DNA of 64,000 bases from Lysobacter sp. M2-1 (GTDB taxonomy: Bacteria > Pseudomonadota > Gammaproteobacteria > Xanthomonadales > Xanthomonadaceae), in assembly GCF_022662495.1 (NCBI RefSeq), contig NZ_JAKPBU010000011.1:347019-411018 (forward strand). Direction: 5' to 3'. A program made the position numbers and the translations under genes. The notes beneath the pieces are model-generated. The model saw nothing but the letters and a program-made list of their open reading frames with translations, made no database searches and had not been told where the DNA came from. Of the stretch, positions 21,316 through 30,636 are shown one piece after another (the first letter of the stretch is position 1; every line of letters begins with the position of its first letter).

Positions 21316-23118
21316 ATGCCCTTTCTCGATGCCGCAGCGCTGAAGTCCGACTATGACGTGATTGTGGTGGGCTCCGGCGCCGCCGGCGGCCAGACGGCCT
21401 ATACGCTGTGCATGGAAGGCGCGCGCGTGCTGATGCTGGAGGCCGGCCGCCGCTATACGCCGGAGCAGGAAACGCCGATGTTCCAGACTCCGGACATGGC
21501 GCCGCTGGGCGGCAGCAGCACGCCCGACAAACCCTTCGGCTTTCACGACGCCACGGTCGACGGCGGCTGGGACGTGCCCGGCGAACCGTACACGCTGGCC
21601 AGCAATGAACGCGGGCGCGATTTCAAGTGGTACCGCGCGCGCATGCTTGGCGGACGCACGAACCACTGGGGGCGGCTGTCGTTCCGCAACGGCCCGTACG
21701 ACTTCAAGCCCCGGCGTCGGGACGGGCTGGGCTTCGACTGGCCCCTCGGGTACGAGGACCTGGCGCCCTATTACGACAAAGTCGAAATGCTGATCGGCGT
21801 CTACGGCAGCCGCGATGGCCTGGAAAACACGCCCGATTCGCCGCCGGGAGTGCTGATGCCGCCGCCGGCGCCGCGGGTCAGCGATCGCCTGGTCCAGCAG
21901 CGCGCCGCCAAGCTGGGGATTCCGGTAGTGGCCGCGCATCGCGCCGTGCTGACCCAGCGGCTGGATGCGGAGAACATTCCCGCGAAGCTGCATCCGGGCA
22001 ACGCGCACGCGCAGGCGATCCTGCGCAAGGCGATGCAGCGCCGCGCCGCCTGCTTCTGGGCCACGCCCTGCGGCCGCGGCTGCTCGATCGGCGCCAACTA
22101 CCAGTCGACCACCGTGCACCTGCCGCCTGCGCTGGACACCGGCCGGCTGGACATCGTCTGCGACGCGATGGTGCACGAAGTGGAACTGGGCACCGACGGC
22201 AAGGCCCGCGGCGTGCGTTTCATCGACAAGACCAGCGGCGAGCAGCACCGCGTCCGCGCGCGCGCGGTGGTGCTGGCCGCCAGCGCCTGCGAGACGGTGC
22301 GGATCCTGCTCAATTCCAAGTCGCCCTCGTTCCCGGACGGGCTGGCCAATTCCAGCGGCAAGGTCGGGCGCTACCTGATGGACACGGTGGGCGCCGGCCT
22401 GTCGGGGCAGATCCCGATCCTGGAGGACCTGCCGCCGCACAACGAGGACGGCGCCGACGGCGGGCACATGTACGTGCCGTGGTGGCTGTACCAGGAGCAG
22501 GCGGCGGGCAAGCTCGACTTCGCGCGCGGCTACCACATCGAATTCGGCGGCGGCCGCACCATGCCCGGCGTTGGCACCGCTGCCGGGTTGGAATGGCTCA
22601 CCGGCGGCAGCTACGGCCGCAGCTTCAAGCAGGACATGCGCCGTTACTACGGCTCGTTCGTGGGCTTTGCCGGTCGCGGCGAGATGATTCCCAACGAGCA
22701 CTCGTACTGCGAGATCGATCCCGCGGTCCGCGACAAGTGGGGCATCCCGGTGCTGCGCTTCCACTGGCAGTTCTCCGAGCACGAGACCCGCCAGGCCGCG
22801 CACATGCAGAAGACCTTCGCCCAGATCATCGAAGCGATGGGCGGCAAGGTACGCGGCGAGGTGCAGGCCGACGGGGCCAAGGCGATCGAGCCCGGCGGCT
22901 ACATCATCCACGAGGTCGGCGGCGCGATCATGGGCGACGATCCCAAGACATCCGTCACCGACCAGTGGTGCCGGACCTGGGACGTGGACAACCTCTACCT
23001 CACCGATGGCGCGGTATTCCCGTCCAACGCGGACAAGAACCCGACCCTGACCATCATGGCCGTGGCCTGGCGCGCCGCCGACCGGATCCTCGAGCGCATG
23101 CGCGCAAGGGAGTTGTGA
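21316..23118 (+). CDS. GMC family FAD-dependent oxidoreductase
   Basis: A 600-residue flavoenzyme. FAD-binding GxGxxG is at DVIVVGSGAAGGQTAYTL (about 14-31), with a second FAD contact in MLGGRTNHWGRLSFR. The C-terminal GMC_oxred_C block contains YLTDGAVFPSNADKNPTLTI and an active-site histidine in IIHEVGGAIMGDDPKTS. The partner gene downstream encodes a gluconate-dehydrogenase-subunit-3-like protein, so this is a membrane/periplasmic sugar or glycoside dehydrogenase of the kind that oxidises C3. The 3-keto-glycoside hydrolase-like gene that follows supports that. The start chosen excludes a long non-family upstream extension. Confidence 0.9.
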   Translation: MPFLDAAALKSDYDVIVVGSGAAGGQTAYTLCMEGARVLMLEAGRRYTPEQETPMFQTPDMAPLGGSSTPDKPFGFHDATVDGGWDVPGEPYTLASNERGRDFKWYRARMLGGRTNHWGRLSFRNGPYDFKPRRRDGLGFDWPLGYEDLAPYYDKVEMLIGVYGSRDGLENTPDSPPGVLMPPPAPRVSDRLVQQRAAKLGIPVVAAHRAVLTQRLDAENIPAKLHPGNAHAQAILRKAMQRRAACFWATPCGRGCSIGANYQSTTVHLPPALDTGRLDIVCDAMVHEVELGTDGKARGVRFIDKTSGEQHRVRARAVVLAASACETVRILLNSKSPSFPDGLANSSGKVGRYLMDTVGAGLSGQIPILEDLPPHNEDGADGGHMYVPWWLYQEQAAGKLDFARGYHIEFGGGRTMPGVGTAAGLEWLTGGSYGRSFKQDMRRYYGSFVGFAGRGEMIPNEHSYCEIDPAVRDKWGIPVLRFHWQFSEHETRQAAHMQKTFAQIIEAMGGKVRGEVQADGAKAIEPGGYIIHEVGGAIMGDDPKTSVTDQWCRTWDVDNLYLTDGAVFPSNADKNPTLTIMAVAWRAADRILERMRAREL

Positions 23119-23798
23119 TGAGCCCACCCGTCGACCGCCGCACCACGCTCAAGTGGATGCTGTCCGCCGCCGCCACCCTGCCGGTGCTGTCGCTGGCCGG
23201 CTGCGATTCGGAGCCGGCATCACCCGGCGGCGCGGCATCGTCCGCCGATCCGTGGGCCGCGCCCCCGGACGTCACCGCCGACGGCTACGGCAAGGACGCG
23301 GACCTGCTGAAGGACTACAAGCCCGGCGACACCTGGCCGCTGACGTTCGACCAGGCGCAGCGCGCCACTGCCACCACGCTCAGTGCGCTGATACTTCCCG
23401 CCGACGAAGACGGCCCCGGCGCGGTGGAGGTGGGCGTGGTCGACTTCATCGACGAGTGGATCAGCGCACCGTATCCGGTGCAACGGCGCGACCGTGCTCT
23501 GGTGCTGCCCGGCCTGGCCTGGATCGATGCCGAAGCGAAGCGGCGCTTCGGCGCTGGCTTCGCCGCGCTGAAGCCAGCGCAGCAGACCGCGATCTGCGAC
23601 GACATCCGCTATCTGCCCAAAGCCAAGGCCGAGCACAGGCAGGCGGCCGAGTTCTTCGCGCGCTACCGCGATCTGACCGCCGGCGGCTTCTGCACTTCGC
23701 CCCAGGGCCGCACCTATCTGCGCTACGTCGGCAACACGCCGCTGCCGCGCTTCGACGGGCCGCCGCCGGAGGTCCTCGAGCGTGTTGGCTTGGGCTGA
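23118..23798 (+). CDS. Gluconate 2-dehydrogenase subunit 3 family protein
   Basis: A 226-residue small subunit of a GMC dehydrogenase complex. A twin-arginine-like signal (DRRTTLKWMLSAAATLPVL) precedes a lipobox-like LAGC (about 25-28), so it is exported, possibly already folded with its FAD partner, and may be lipid-anchored. The body has the family features LSALILPADEDGPGAVEVGV and FCTSPQGRTYLRYVGN. ATG overlaps the stop of the GMC gene (TGATG). No cytochrome c subunit is seen nearby. Confidence 0.88.
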   Translation: MSPPVDRRTTLKWMLSAAATLPVLSLAGCDSEPASPGGAASSADPWAAPPDVTADGYGKDADLLKDYKPGDTWPLTFDQAQRATATTLSALILPADEDGPGAVEVGVVDFIDEWISAPYPVQRRDRALVLPGLAWIDAEAKRRFGAGFAALKPAQQTAICDDIRYLPKAKAEHRQAAEFFARYRDLTAGGFCTSPQGRTYLRYVGNTPLPRFDGPPPEVLERVGLG

Positions 23799-23833
23799 TG
23801 AAGGGATCCAGTTTCGCAACAGTGGGAGGCGTC

Positions 23834-24583
23834 ATGAAGAATACGGCTGGCTTGTCCGGATGGATGCGTGACGCGCGCCAAAGTCGCGACGCGCGCATTG
23901 GCCGCATCGCGCGCGGCGCACACCTCGCCCTGGCCTTGCTGTGTCTGGCGCTCGGCGCCTGCGCCACCGCGACCCCGGCCGCGCCGGCCGCCAACACGCT
24001 GACGCAGGCCGAGCGCGACGCGGGCTGGCAGCTACTGTTCGACGGCAAGACGCTCGATGGCTGGCGGGCAAGCGAACAGCCGGGGAGTTTCCAGGTGCGC
24101 GATGACAGCATCGTCGTGCGCGGTCCGCGCTCGCACCTGTTTTATGTCGGGCCGGTGCAGCAGCACGATTTCCGCGACTTCGAGCTGCGACTGGAGGTGA
24201 TGACCTTCCCCGGCGCCAACTCAGGGGTGTACTTCCACACCGCCTGGCAGGACGAAGGCTGGCCGGCCAAGGGCTACGAGGTGCAGGTCAACAACACCCA
24301 GTCCGACCCCAAGCGTACCGGCGGGCTGTACGCGGTGGAAGACAACTTCGAGGCCCCGGCCGCCGACCGGCAATGGTTCGAAATGACGGTGCGCGTGGAA
24401 GGCAAGCACGTCACCACGTTCGTCGACGGCAAGCCGATCGCGGACTACACCGAACCGGCCGATCCGCAACGACCGGCCGAGATGGCCGGCCGCGTGCTCG
24501 GCAGCGGCACCATCGCGCTGCAGGCGCACGACCCGGACAGCGAGGTGCATTACCGCAACATCCGCATTCGCGCCCTGCCGTAG
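23834..24583 (+). CDS. 3-keto-disaccharide hydrolase (DUF1080) lipoprotein
   Basis: A 249-residue lipoprotein with lipobox LALGAC (C43) after a basic N-terminus. The mature part is a single DUF1080 beta-jelly-roll: GWQLLFDGKTLDGWRA, NSGVYFHTAWQDEG, GYEVQVNNTQSDPKRTGGLY, and the closing strand VHYRNIRIRALP. Family members cleave glycosides already oxidised at C3. The GGGAGG five bases before the ATG at 23834 supports this start; an ATG at 23798 in the same frame overlaps the previous stop and is the alternative. It completes a three-gene cassette with the GMC dehydrogenase. Confidence 0.88.
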   Translation: MKNTAGLSGWMRDARQSRDARIGRIARGAHLALALLCLALGACATATPAAPAANTLTQAERDAGWQLLFDGKTLDGWRASEQPGSFQVRDDSIVVRGPRSHLFYVGPVQQHDFRDFELRLEVMTFPGANSGVYFHTAWQDEGWPAKGYEVQVNNTQSDPKRTGGLYAVEDNFEAPAADRQWFEMTVRVEGKHVTTFVDGKPIADYTEPADPQRPAEMAGRVLGSGTIALQAHDPDSEVHYRNIRIRALP

Positions 24584-24641
24584 GTCGGCCCTGCGCGGCC
24601 GACGGGCGAATGCCGTGGTATGTCGGGGACCTAGCCCCGAC
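24584..24641. terminator. Two tandem hairpins between convergent genes
   Basis: GTCGGCC-CTGCGC-GGCCGAC (24584-24603) and GTCGGGG-ACCTAG-CCCCGAC (24622-24641) fill the gap between the stop codons of the DUF1080 gene and cysB. Both begin with TAGGTCGG/TGTCGGGG-like ends and resemble a short GTAG-type repeat; they are likely used as a bidirectional terminator. Confidence 0.5.
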
Positions 24642-25628
24642 CTACACCGTAATCGGCTGCGACAGTTCGGTCCAGGTCGGCGGCGTGGGCCAGTCTGCTT
24701 CCAGATTGCCTTCCAGCACCCGGCGCAGGTCGCGCCGGTCGATCTGCGGGGCGAGCGCGTGCAGTAGAGCGAGCGCGTATTCGCGCAGCACGCGGCCGCG
24801 CGGGATCACCGCCCATGTGATGCATTCGGGCAGCGCCTCGGGCGCGGGGAGCAGGCGCAGGTCGGCGTCCTCGCGACTGCCGATGGCCATCTCGGCCAGC
24901 AGCCCCGCGCCGAGACCTGCACGCACGTAGGTCTTGATCAGATTCGCGTCGCGCGCGGTCATCGCCACCTGCGGCGCCACGCCCGCGGACGCGAACGTGC
25001 GCTGCAGGGATGAATCGGCATTGGTCGAGGATTCGTAGCTGATCAGCGGATGCCGCGCCAGTTCGGCGAGCGTCGGCGCGCGCCCCAGCGAAGCGAGCGG
25101 ATGCGCGCTGGGTACCAGCAGGACCCGCCGCCAACGGTACAGCGGCACCGCCAGACCACCGGTCGGCACCGCGCCAGCGCTGCTGATCAGGGCAAGGTCG
25201 GCATCGTCGTGGGCGAGTTTCTGCAGCACCTCGGCATCGCCCGCGGCTTGCAGGTCCACGCTCACCTGCGGGAATTCGCGCTTGATCGCCGCAATCACCG
25301 GCGGCAGGACATAGCGCGCCTGGGTATGGGTAGTGGCCAGCAGCAGGCGGCCGACATGCTCGCCGCGCTCGTTGGCGGCGTAGCTGCGGATGTTGGCGGC
25401 CTCCGCCAGGATCCGGCGCGCATGTTCGATCACCTTGGCGCCGGCGGGCGCGATGGCCTCGAGGCTGCGGCCCTTGCGCACGAACAGCTGGAAACCGAGT
25501 TCGTCCTCGAGCTGCTTGAGCTGCTTGGACAGCCCCGGCTGGGTCGCATGCACGCGTTCGGCTGCCAGCGTGATGTTGAGGCTGGAATCCGCGATCGCGA
25601 CGAGGTAGCGCAGCTGGGTCAGGGTCAT
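24642..25628 (-). CDS. cysB: LysR-type regulator CysB
   Basis: A 328-residue LysR regulator. The N-terminal HTH contains LNITLAAERVHATQPGLSKQLKQLEDELG (about 17-45). The effector domain carries CysB-specific sequence: TTHTQARYVLPPVI and ANLIKTYVRAGLGAGLLAEMAI. CysB activates sulfate-assimilation genes when the inducer N-acetylserine is present. It is divergent from cysG and downstream of cysJIH, so its targets flank it on both sides. Confidence 0.93.
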   Translation of the reverse strand: MTLTQLRYLVAIADSSLNITLAAERVHATQPGLSKQLKQLEDELGFQLFVRKGRSLEAIAPAGAKVIEHARRILAEAANIRSYAANERGEHVGRLLLATTHTQARYVLPPVIAAIKREFPQVSVDLQAAGDAEVLQKLAHDDADLALISSAGAVPTGGLAVPLYRWRRVLLVPSAHPLASLGRAPTLAELARHPLISYESSTNADSSLQRTFASAGVAPQVAMTARDANLIKTYVRAGLGAGLLAEMAIGSREDADLRLLPAPEALPECITWAVIPRGRVLREYALALLHALAPQIDRRDLRRVLEGNLEADWPTPPTWTELSQPITV

Positions 25629-25928
25629 GTGGAGAGATGCCGGGCGAACGCCACTTCACGAGATTCGGAGGGCAATCGGAGTCCGCCACCCGCCGCAGTG
25701 TCGCATCGGCTCAGACGCGCGGCACCGCCATGGCGGGAATGCACCGTCCGGAGGGCGGCACCGATAACGCCGTTCCAACATATCGCTATATGCGTATGAA
25801 GGGATAAATATAACGGTGGCCACTCGCCGGTGTCCATCGGCCGCGCGGACCTGGACATGCCCGATCGGCATAAGGACAGGCTTCGCCGCCATTTCCCGGC
25901 ATGCGCGGGAGGACCTAGCGTCGACACC
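25629..25928. promoter_or_regulatory. Divergent cysB-cysG promoter region
   Basis: An AT-rich island at 25778-25815 stands out in otherwise GC-rich DNA: CATATCGCTATATGCGTATG followed by GGGATAAATATAACGG. A possible cysG promoter is TTCCAA (25773) - 16 bases - TATGAA (25795-25800). LysR-type sites (T-N11-A) are possible throughout, so CysB binding here is plausible but not shown. Confidence 0.4.
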
Positions 25929-27386
25929 ATGGCTGCCCCTACTGCCCCGCTCTATCCCTTGTTCGCCGACCTGCGCGGCCGCCGCGTGGTGGTGGTGGGA
26001 GGCGGCGCGGTCGCGCGGCGCAAGGTCGAGGCCCTGCTGGAAGCCGGCGCCCATGTCGCCCTGGTCGCGACCGAACTGCGCGATGCCACGCTGCGGCGGT
26101 GGGTAAGGGACCGCCGCATCGCACGGCGCGTCGGCCGATTCACACGCGGTTCGATCGATGCCGGCCTGCTCGACGGCGCCTGGCTGGTCATCGCCGCCAC
26201 CGACGATGTCGCCACCAACCGCGCCGTGGTCGAAGCCGCCGACGCACGCCGGATCTGGGCCAATGCGGTCGACGATGCCGAGCATTCGCGGTTCCACGTA
26301 CCCGCGCGGGTGGAGCGCGGGCCGCTGCAGATCGCCATCTCCAGCGGCGGCGGCGTGCCGATGCTGGCGCGTCTGGTGCGCGAGCGCCTGGAGGTCGAAT
26401 TCGACGCCTCGTTGGGCGCGCTGGCGCAGTTCCTGGGCGAGCGACGCCAGCGGATCCGCGCACGCTGGCCCGACCTTGGCCAGCGTCGACGCGTGTTTGC
26501 CCGGCTGCTGTCGGGCCCGCTTCAGGGCCTGTTGCGCAAAGACAACCGGTTTGCCGCCGAACGCGCGTTCGACCAGGTCATGAACGATGCCAGTGACACC
26601 GCTCCGGCGCGCGGCTCGGTGGCCCTGGTCGGCGCCGGGCCCGGCGATCCAGGCCTGCTGACGCTGCGCGCGTTGCGCGTGCTGAACGAAGCCGACGTGA
26701 TCCTGCACGACCGCTTGGTAAGCGAACAGGTGCTGCAGTTGGCGCGTCGGGACGCCGAACGCATCGAGGTCGGCAAGCAGGCGGGAAATCATCACACCAG
26801 CCAAGCCCAGATCCACGACCTGCTGATCCGACACGCGCAGGCGGGCCGGCGGGTGGTACGGCTCAAGGGTGGCGATCCGTTCGTGTTCGGACGCGGTGGC
26901 GAGGAGCTCGAAGTGCTGCGCGCGCACCGCATCGACTATGAAGTCGTGCCCGGCATTACCGCTGCGATCGCCTGCGCCGCCTATGCCGGCATTCCGCTTA
27001 CGCATCGCGAGCATGCGCAATCCGTGCGGCTGGTGACCGTCCACTGCAAGGATTCTGCGGATACCGTCGATTGGGCCACGCTGGCACAGGAGAGGCAGAC
27101 GCTGGCCGTGTACATGGGCGTGGCGATGCTCGAAACCCTGCAGGCACGGCTGATCGCGCACGGCCGCGAGGCCACCACGCCGTTCGCCCTGGTCGAGAAC
27201 GGCTCGCGCCCGGAGCAGCGCGTGATCACCGGCACGCTCGCACAGCTGGCGACCGCCGCCCGGGCTCACGGTGTGCAGTCGCCAGCGCTGCTGATCGTGG
27301 GCGAAGTCGCAGCCTTCGCACAGACGCTGCACTGGTTCGGCACGCCACCCCTGGCCCCGGTGGCGGAGCTGCCCGCTGCCGCCTGA
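25929..27386 (+). CDS. cysG: Siroheme synthase (trifunctional)
   Basis: A 485-residue fusion that makes siroheme for CysI. The N-terminal precorrin-2 dehydrogenase/ferrochelatase part has the NAD-binding motif [20 protein letters not shown] (about 20-39) and [16 protein letters not shown]. The C-terminal uroporphyrinogen-III methyltransferase starts at [20 protein letters not shown] and contains [16 protein letters not shown] and [25 protein letters not shown] 25929 gives the normal length. Confidence 0.95.
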   Translation: MAAPTAPLYPLFADLRGRRVVVVGGGAVARRKVEALLEAGAHVALVATELRDATLRRWVRDRRIARRVGRFTRGSIDAGLLDGAWLVIAATDDVATNRAVVEAADARRIWANAVDDAEHSRFHVPARVERGPLQIAISSGGGVPMLARLVRERLEVEFDASLGALAQFLGERRQRIRARWPDLGQRRRVFARLLSGPLQGLLRKDNRFAAERAFDQVMNDASDTAPARGSVALVGAGPGDPGLLTLRALRVLNEADVILHDRLVSEQVLQLARRDAERIEVGKQAGNHHTSQAQIHDLLIRHAQAGRRVVRLKGGDPFVFGRGGEELEVLRAHRIDYEVVPGITAAIACAAYAGIPLTHREHAQSVRLVTVHCKDSADTVDWATLAQERQTLAVYMGVAMLETLQARLIAHGREATTPFALVENGSRPEQRVITGTLAQLATAARAHGVQSPALLIVGEVAAFAQTLHWFGTPPLAPVAELPAAA

Positions 27387-27403
27387 TCGCGCTGCGGCGC
27401 CCG

Positions 27404-28819
27404 CTAGGACCGTCCGTAAACGTCCTCGTAGCGGACGATATCGTCTTCGCCCAGATAGTCGCCCGACTGGACCTCGATCAACTCGAGCGTTTCCGTCCCC
27501 GGGTTCTCCAGGCGGTGCTTGGCCCCGATCGGGATATAGGTCGACTGGTTGGCATACAGCTCGAACACGTCGTTGTCGCGCGTGACCCGGGCTGTGCCGC
27601 TGACCACGATCCAGTGCTCGGCGCGTTTGGTGTGCGACTGCAGCGAGAGCCGCGCGCCGGGCTTGACCTTGATCCGCTTGACCTGGAAGCGTTCGCCCAT
27701 GTCGACCGAGTCGTAGCTGCCCCAGGGCCGGTGCACCTCGCGGTGCAGGGCCGCCTGGCTGCGCTGACCGGCCTTGAGCTGCGCGACCACGTCCTTGACC
27801 TGCTGCACCTTGTCCTTGCGCGCCACCAGGACCGCGTCGTCGGTTTCAACCACCACCAGGTCGTCCACGCCGACCAGCGCCACCAGGCGCCGCGCGTAGG
27901 CATAGTTGTTGCGGCTATCCACCGAAATCACGTCACCGTGGTGCGCGTTGCCGCCGCCGTCCTGTTCGCTCACGTCCCACAACGCCGACCAGGAACCGAC
28001 GTCGTTCCAGCCGATGTCAACCGGCAGGACCATCGCCGCATCGGTCTTTTCCATGACTGCGTAGTCGATGGAATCCGAGGGGCAGGCGCCAAACGCGTCC
28101 TTGTCGAGACGAATGAAATCTCCGTCGCGTTTGCCCTCCAGCAGCGCGGTGCGCACCGCGGCGAGCATCTGCGGATGAAATCGCCCCAGTTCTTCCAGAT
28201 AGCGTGAGGCGCGGAACAGGAACATGCCGCTGTTCCAGTAGTAACCGCCGATGTCGATGTACCCCTGCGCCGTGGCCGCATCGGGCTTCTCGACGAAGCG
28301 CAGCACGCGCCGCGGCTCCGTAGCCTCGCCATGGGCGTGATCGGCCTGGATGTAGCCGAAGCCCGTTTCCGGCGCGCTGGGCACGATGCCGAAGGTCACC
28401 AGGGCGCCGCGATCCGCTGCCGGCATCGCAATCCTGACCGCGTCGCGAAATGCGTCTTCGTTGGCGACCACGTGATCCGACGGCAACACCAGCAACACAG
28501 GGTCTGCGCCGTCGCGCATCGCCTGCAGGGCAGCGGCAGCGATGGCCGGTGCGGTATTGCGGCCTACCGGCTCCAGCAGTATCGCCGGATGCTCGACCCC
28601 CACCAGGCGCAACTGTTCGGCGGCGAGGAATCGGTGATCGTCGTTGGCGACGACGATCGGCGGCAGGTCGGCGATCGGCGCGATACGCCGCCAGGTCGCC
28701 TGGAGCATGGTGTCTTCGCCGACCAGCGGCAGGAACTGCTTGGGATATCCCTCGCGCGAGAGTGGCCAGAGCCGGGTGCCGGCACCTCCCGAAAGCAGTA
28801 CAGGCTGGAGCAGCGCCAT
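27404..28819 (-). CDS. Mannose-1-phosphate guanylyltransferase / mannose-6-phosphate isomerase
   Basis: A 471-residue bifunctional type II PMI/GMP (ManC/AlgA/XanB type). The nucleotidyltransferase half opens PVLLSGGAGTRLWPLSRE with YPKQFLPLVG, and contains LPSDHVV and FVEKPD. The isomerase half is a cupin with HRPWGSYDSVD, PGARLSLQSHTKRAEHWIVV and PIGAKHRLENPG. It supplies GDP-mannose for exopolysaccharide or LPS. The ATG at 28819 with GAGG upstream is preferred to a GTG two codons earlier. Confidence 0.93.
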   Translation of the reverse strand: MALLQPVLLSGGAGTRLWPLSREGYPKQFLPLVGEDTMLQATWRRIAPIADLPPIVVANDDHRFLAAEQLRLVGVEHPAILLEPVGRNTAPAIAAAALQAMRDGADPVLLVLPSDHVVANEDAFRDAVRIAMPAADRGALVTFGIVPSAPETGFGYIQADHAHGEATEPRRVLRFVEKPDAATAQGYIDIGGYYWNSGMFLFRASRYLEELGRFHPQMLAAVRTALLEGKRDGDFIRLDKDAFGACPSDSIDYAVMEKTDAAMVLPVDIGWNDVGSWSALWDVSEQDGGGNAHHGDVISVDSRNNYAYARRLVALVGVDDLVVVETDDAVLVARKDKVQQVKDVVAQLKAGQRSQAALHREVHRPWGSYDSVDMGERFQVKRIKVKPGARLSLQSHTKRAEHWIVVSGTARVTRDNDVFELYANQSTYIPIGAKHRLENPGTETLELIEVQSGDYLGEDDIVRYEDVYGRS

Positions 28820-28884
28820 GGACACCTCGTTAAACCGGGTGCTGCAGTTTACCCTGTCATTTCTTTACGCTTTCGGACAGAACT

Positions 28885-29913
28885 GTGGCACCCGACCCGG
28901 ATTCGCGCAGTGCGGAGCGGCTGAAGTGGACGAGGGCCGCGCTCGGCGATGCGCGCGTGCTACTCGTCCGCGCCTCCATCGACGCCGGTTTCCGCAGCTA
29001 CTGGCGCACGCAGGGCGCGGACGGAACATGGATCGTGATGGATTCGCCGCCCGCCCTGGAAGATGTCGGGCCATGGCTGCGCATGCGCGAATTGCTCGTG
29101 GCCGGCAACGTGCGCGTTCCCGAGGTGCTTGCACAGGACGTGGATCACGGTTTCCTGCTGCTGGAGGATCTGGGCGGGCCGACCCTTGCCCAGATCCTCG
29201 ACTTGGACAATGCCGACGCTTATTTCGATGCCGCCATTGCGCAGCTGATCCGGCTGCAGTCGATCCCGGCGCCGCCTGGCACGGCGCATTTCGGCGAGGC
29301 GCTGCTGCAGCGCGATGCCGGCCTGTTCGAGGAATGGTTCCTGGGCACGCACCTTGGCCTGGCGTTGGACTGCGGCGAGGCGGAACAGTGGCAACTGGTG
29401 CAGCGGCGGCTGATGGACAACGCGCTATCGCAACCCCAGGTGCTGACCCACCGCGACTTCATGCCGCGCAATCTGATGCCGGTCGCTGATGGTCCGGCGG
29501 TCCTGGACTTCCAGGACCTGGTGCTCGGTCCCATTGCCTACGACCCGATCAGCCTGTTCAAGGACGCTTTCCTGAGCTGGCCGCTGGCACGCGTGGATGG
29601 CTGGCTTGCGCGCTACCACGCGCGCGCCCGAGACGCGGGCCTGCCGGTTCCCGAATGGCCGAGGTTCCTGCGCGATGCCGACTGGCTCGGCGTGCAGCGA
29701 CACCTCAAGATCCTCGGCATCTTCGCCCGTCTGCACCATCGCGATGGAAAACCGCGCTACCTCGCCGATGCCCCCAGATTCGTCGGCTACCTGGAAGAAG
29801 TCCTGCCGCGTCACGCCGAACTGTCGCCATTGCACGAACTGCTCGAGCGCAAGCTGAAACCCGCGCTCGCAGCGCGATCCACATCGACGAAGCCGCGGCG
29901 ACCGGTGCGATGA
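28885..29913 (+). CDS. amgK: N-acetylmuramate/N-acetylglucosamine kinase
   Basis: A 342-residue aminoglycoside-phosphotransferase-fold sugar kinase. The catalytic loop is LTHRDFMPRNLM (about 189-200), and DFQDLVLGPIAYD supplies the metal-binding aspartate. Co-translated with murU (ATGA overlap), which is the standard AmgK-MurU arrangement: AmgK makes MurNAc-1-phosphate from recycled cell-wall sugar. It starts with GTG; no better start is seen. Divergent from manC. Confidence 0.92.
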   Translation: MAPDPDSRSAERLKWTRAALGDARVLLVRASIDAGFRSYWRTQGADGTWIVMDSPPALEDVGPWLRMRELLVAGNVRVPEVLAQDVDHGFLLLEDLGGPTLAQILDLDNADAYFDAAIAQLIRLQSIPAPPGTAHFGEALLQRDAGLFEEWFLGTHLGLALDCGEAEQWQLVQRRLMDNALSQPQVLTHRDFMPRNLMPVADGPAVLDFQDLVLGPIAYDPISLFKDAFLSWPLARVDGWLARYHARARDAGLPVPEWPRFLRDADWLGVQRHLKILGIFARLHHRDGKPRYLADAPRFVGYLEEVLPRHAELSPLHELLERKLKPALAARSTSTKPRRPVR

Positions 29914-30632
29914 AGGCCCTGATCTTCGCAGCGGGCCTGGGCGAACGCATGCGCCCGCTCACCGAACACACTCCCAAGCCACTGCTGCATGCCGGCGGCA
30001 AACCGCTGATCGTGTGGCACCTGGAGAAGCTCGCGGGATGCGGTATCCGGGACGTGGTGATCAACACCTCATGGCTCGCCGGGCAGTTCCCGGCAGATCT
30101 CGGCGATGGCGCGCGCTGGAACCTGCGGATCCGCTACAGCCATGAAGGCCCGACTCCGCTGGAAACGGGCGGCGGCATGCTGCATGCACTGCCGCTGCTG
30201 GGCGCAGACCCATTCGTGCTGGTGAACGGCGACATCTGGACCGATTACGACTTCGCACGGCTGCCGCGCGAGCCGGCTGGGTTCGCCCATCTGGTGATGG
30301 TCGACCGCCCGCAACACGCGACCCACGGCGATTTCGCCCTGGACGACAGCGGTCATGTGCGCGCGGACGGCGCCAACAGGCTCACCTACGCCGGCTTGGG
30401 CGTCTACCGTCCGCAGCTGCTCGATGATTGGCGCGGCAGCGTCGGCGACGAGCCCGGCGCGGCGCAGAACCCGCCGCGATTCAAGCTGGCGCCCATCCTC
30501 AAGGCCCACATGGCGGCGAGTGCGATCACCGGCGAACACCACCGCGGCCGCTGGACCGATGTCGGCACCCCGCAGCGGCTGAGGGAATTGGATGCAGCCC
30601 TGCAGGGGAGCAACGCGACCGAGCCGCGCTGA
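29910..30632 (+). CDS. murU: N-acetylmuramate alpha-1-phosphate uridylyltransferase
   Basis: A 240-residue nucleotidyltransferase. The NTP-binding signature MKALIFAAGLGERMRPLTEH opens the protein, with TPKPLLHAGGKPLI, ETGGGMLHALPLLG and LVNGDIWTDYD. It joins UTP to MurNAc-1-phosphate, giving UDP-MurNAc without MurA/MurB. Its ATG overlaps the amgK stop. Together the pair bypasses the fosfomycin-sensitive step encoded by murA elsewhere in the window. Confidence 0.93.
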   Translation: MKALIFAAGLGERMRPLTEHTPKPLLHAGGKPLIVWHLEKLAGCGIRDVVINTSWLAGQFPADLGDGARWNLRIRYSHEGPTPLETGGGMLHALPLLGADPFVLVNGDIWTDYDFARLPREPAGFAHLVMVDRPQHATHGDFALDDSGHVRADGANRLTYAGLGVYRPQLLDDWRGSVGDEPGAAQNPPRFKLAPILKAHMAASAITGEHHRGRWTDVGTPQRLRELDAALQGSNATEPR

Positions 30633-30636
30633 TTCG

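Noticed and set aside
21133..23127. Minus-strand open frame of 664 codons over the GMC gene
   Set aside because: Antisense shadow; the plus strand has an intact FAD-binding enzyme.
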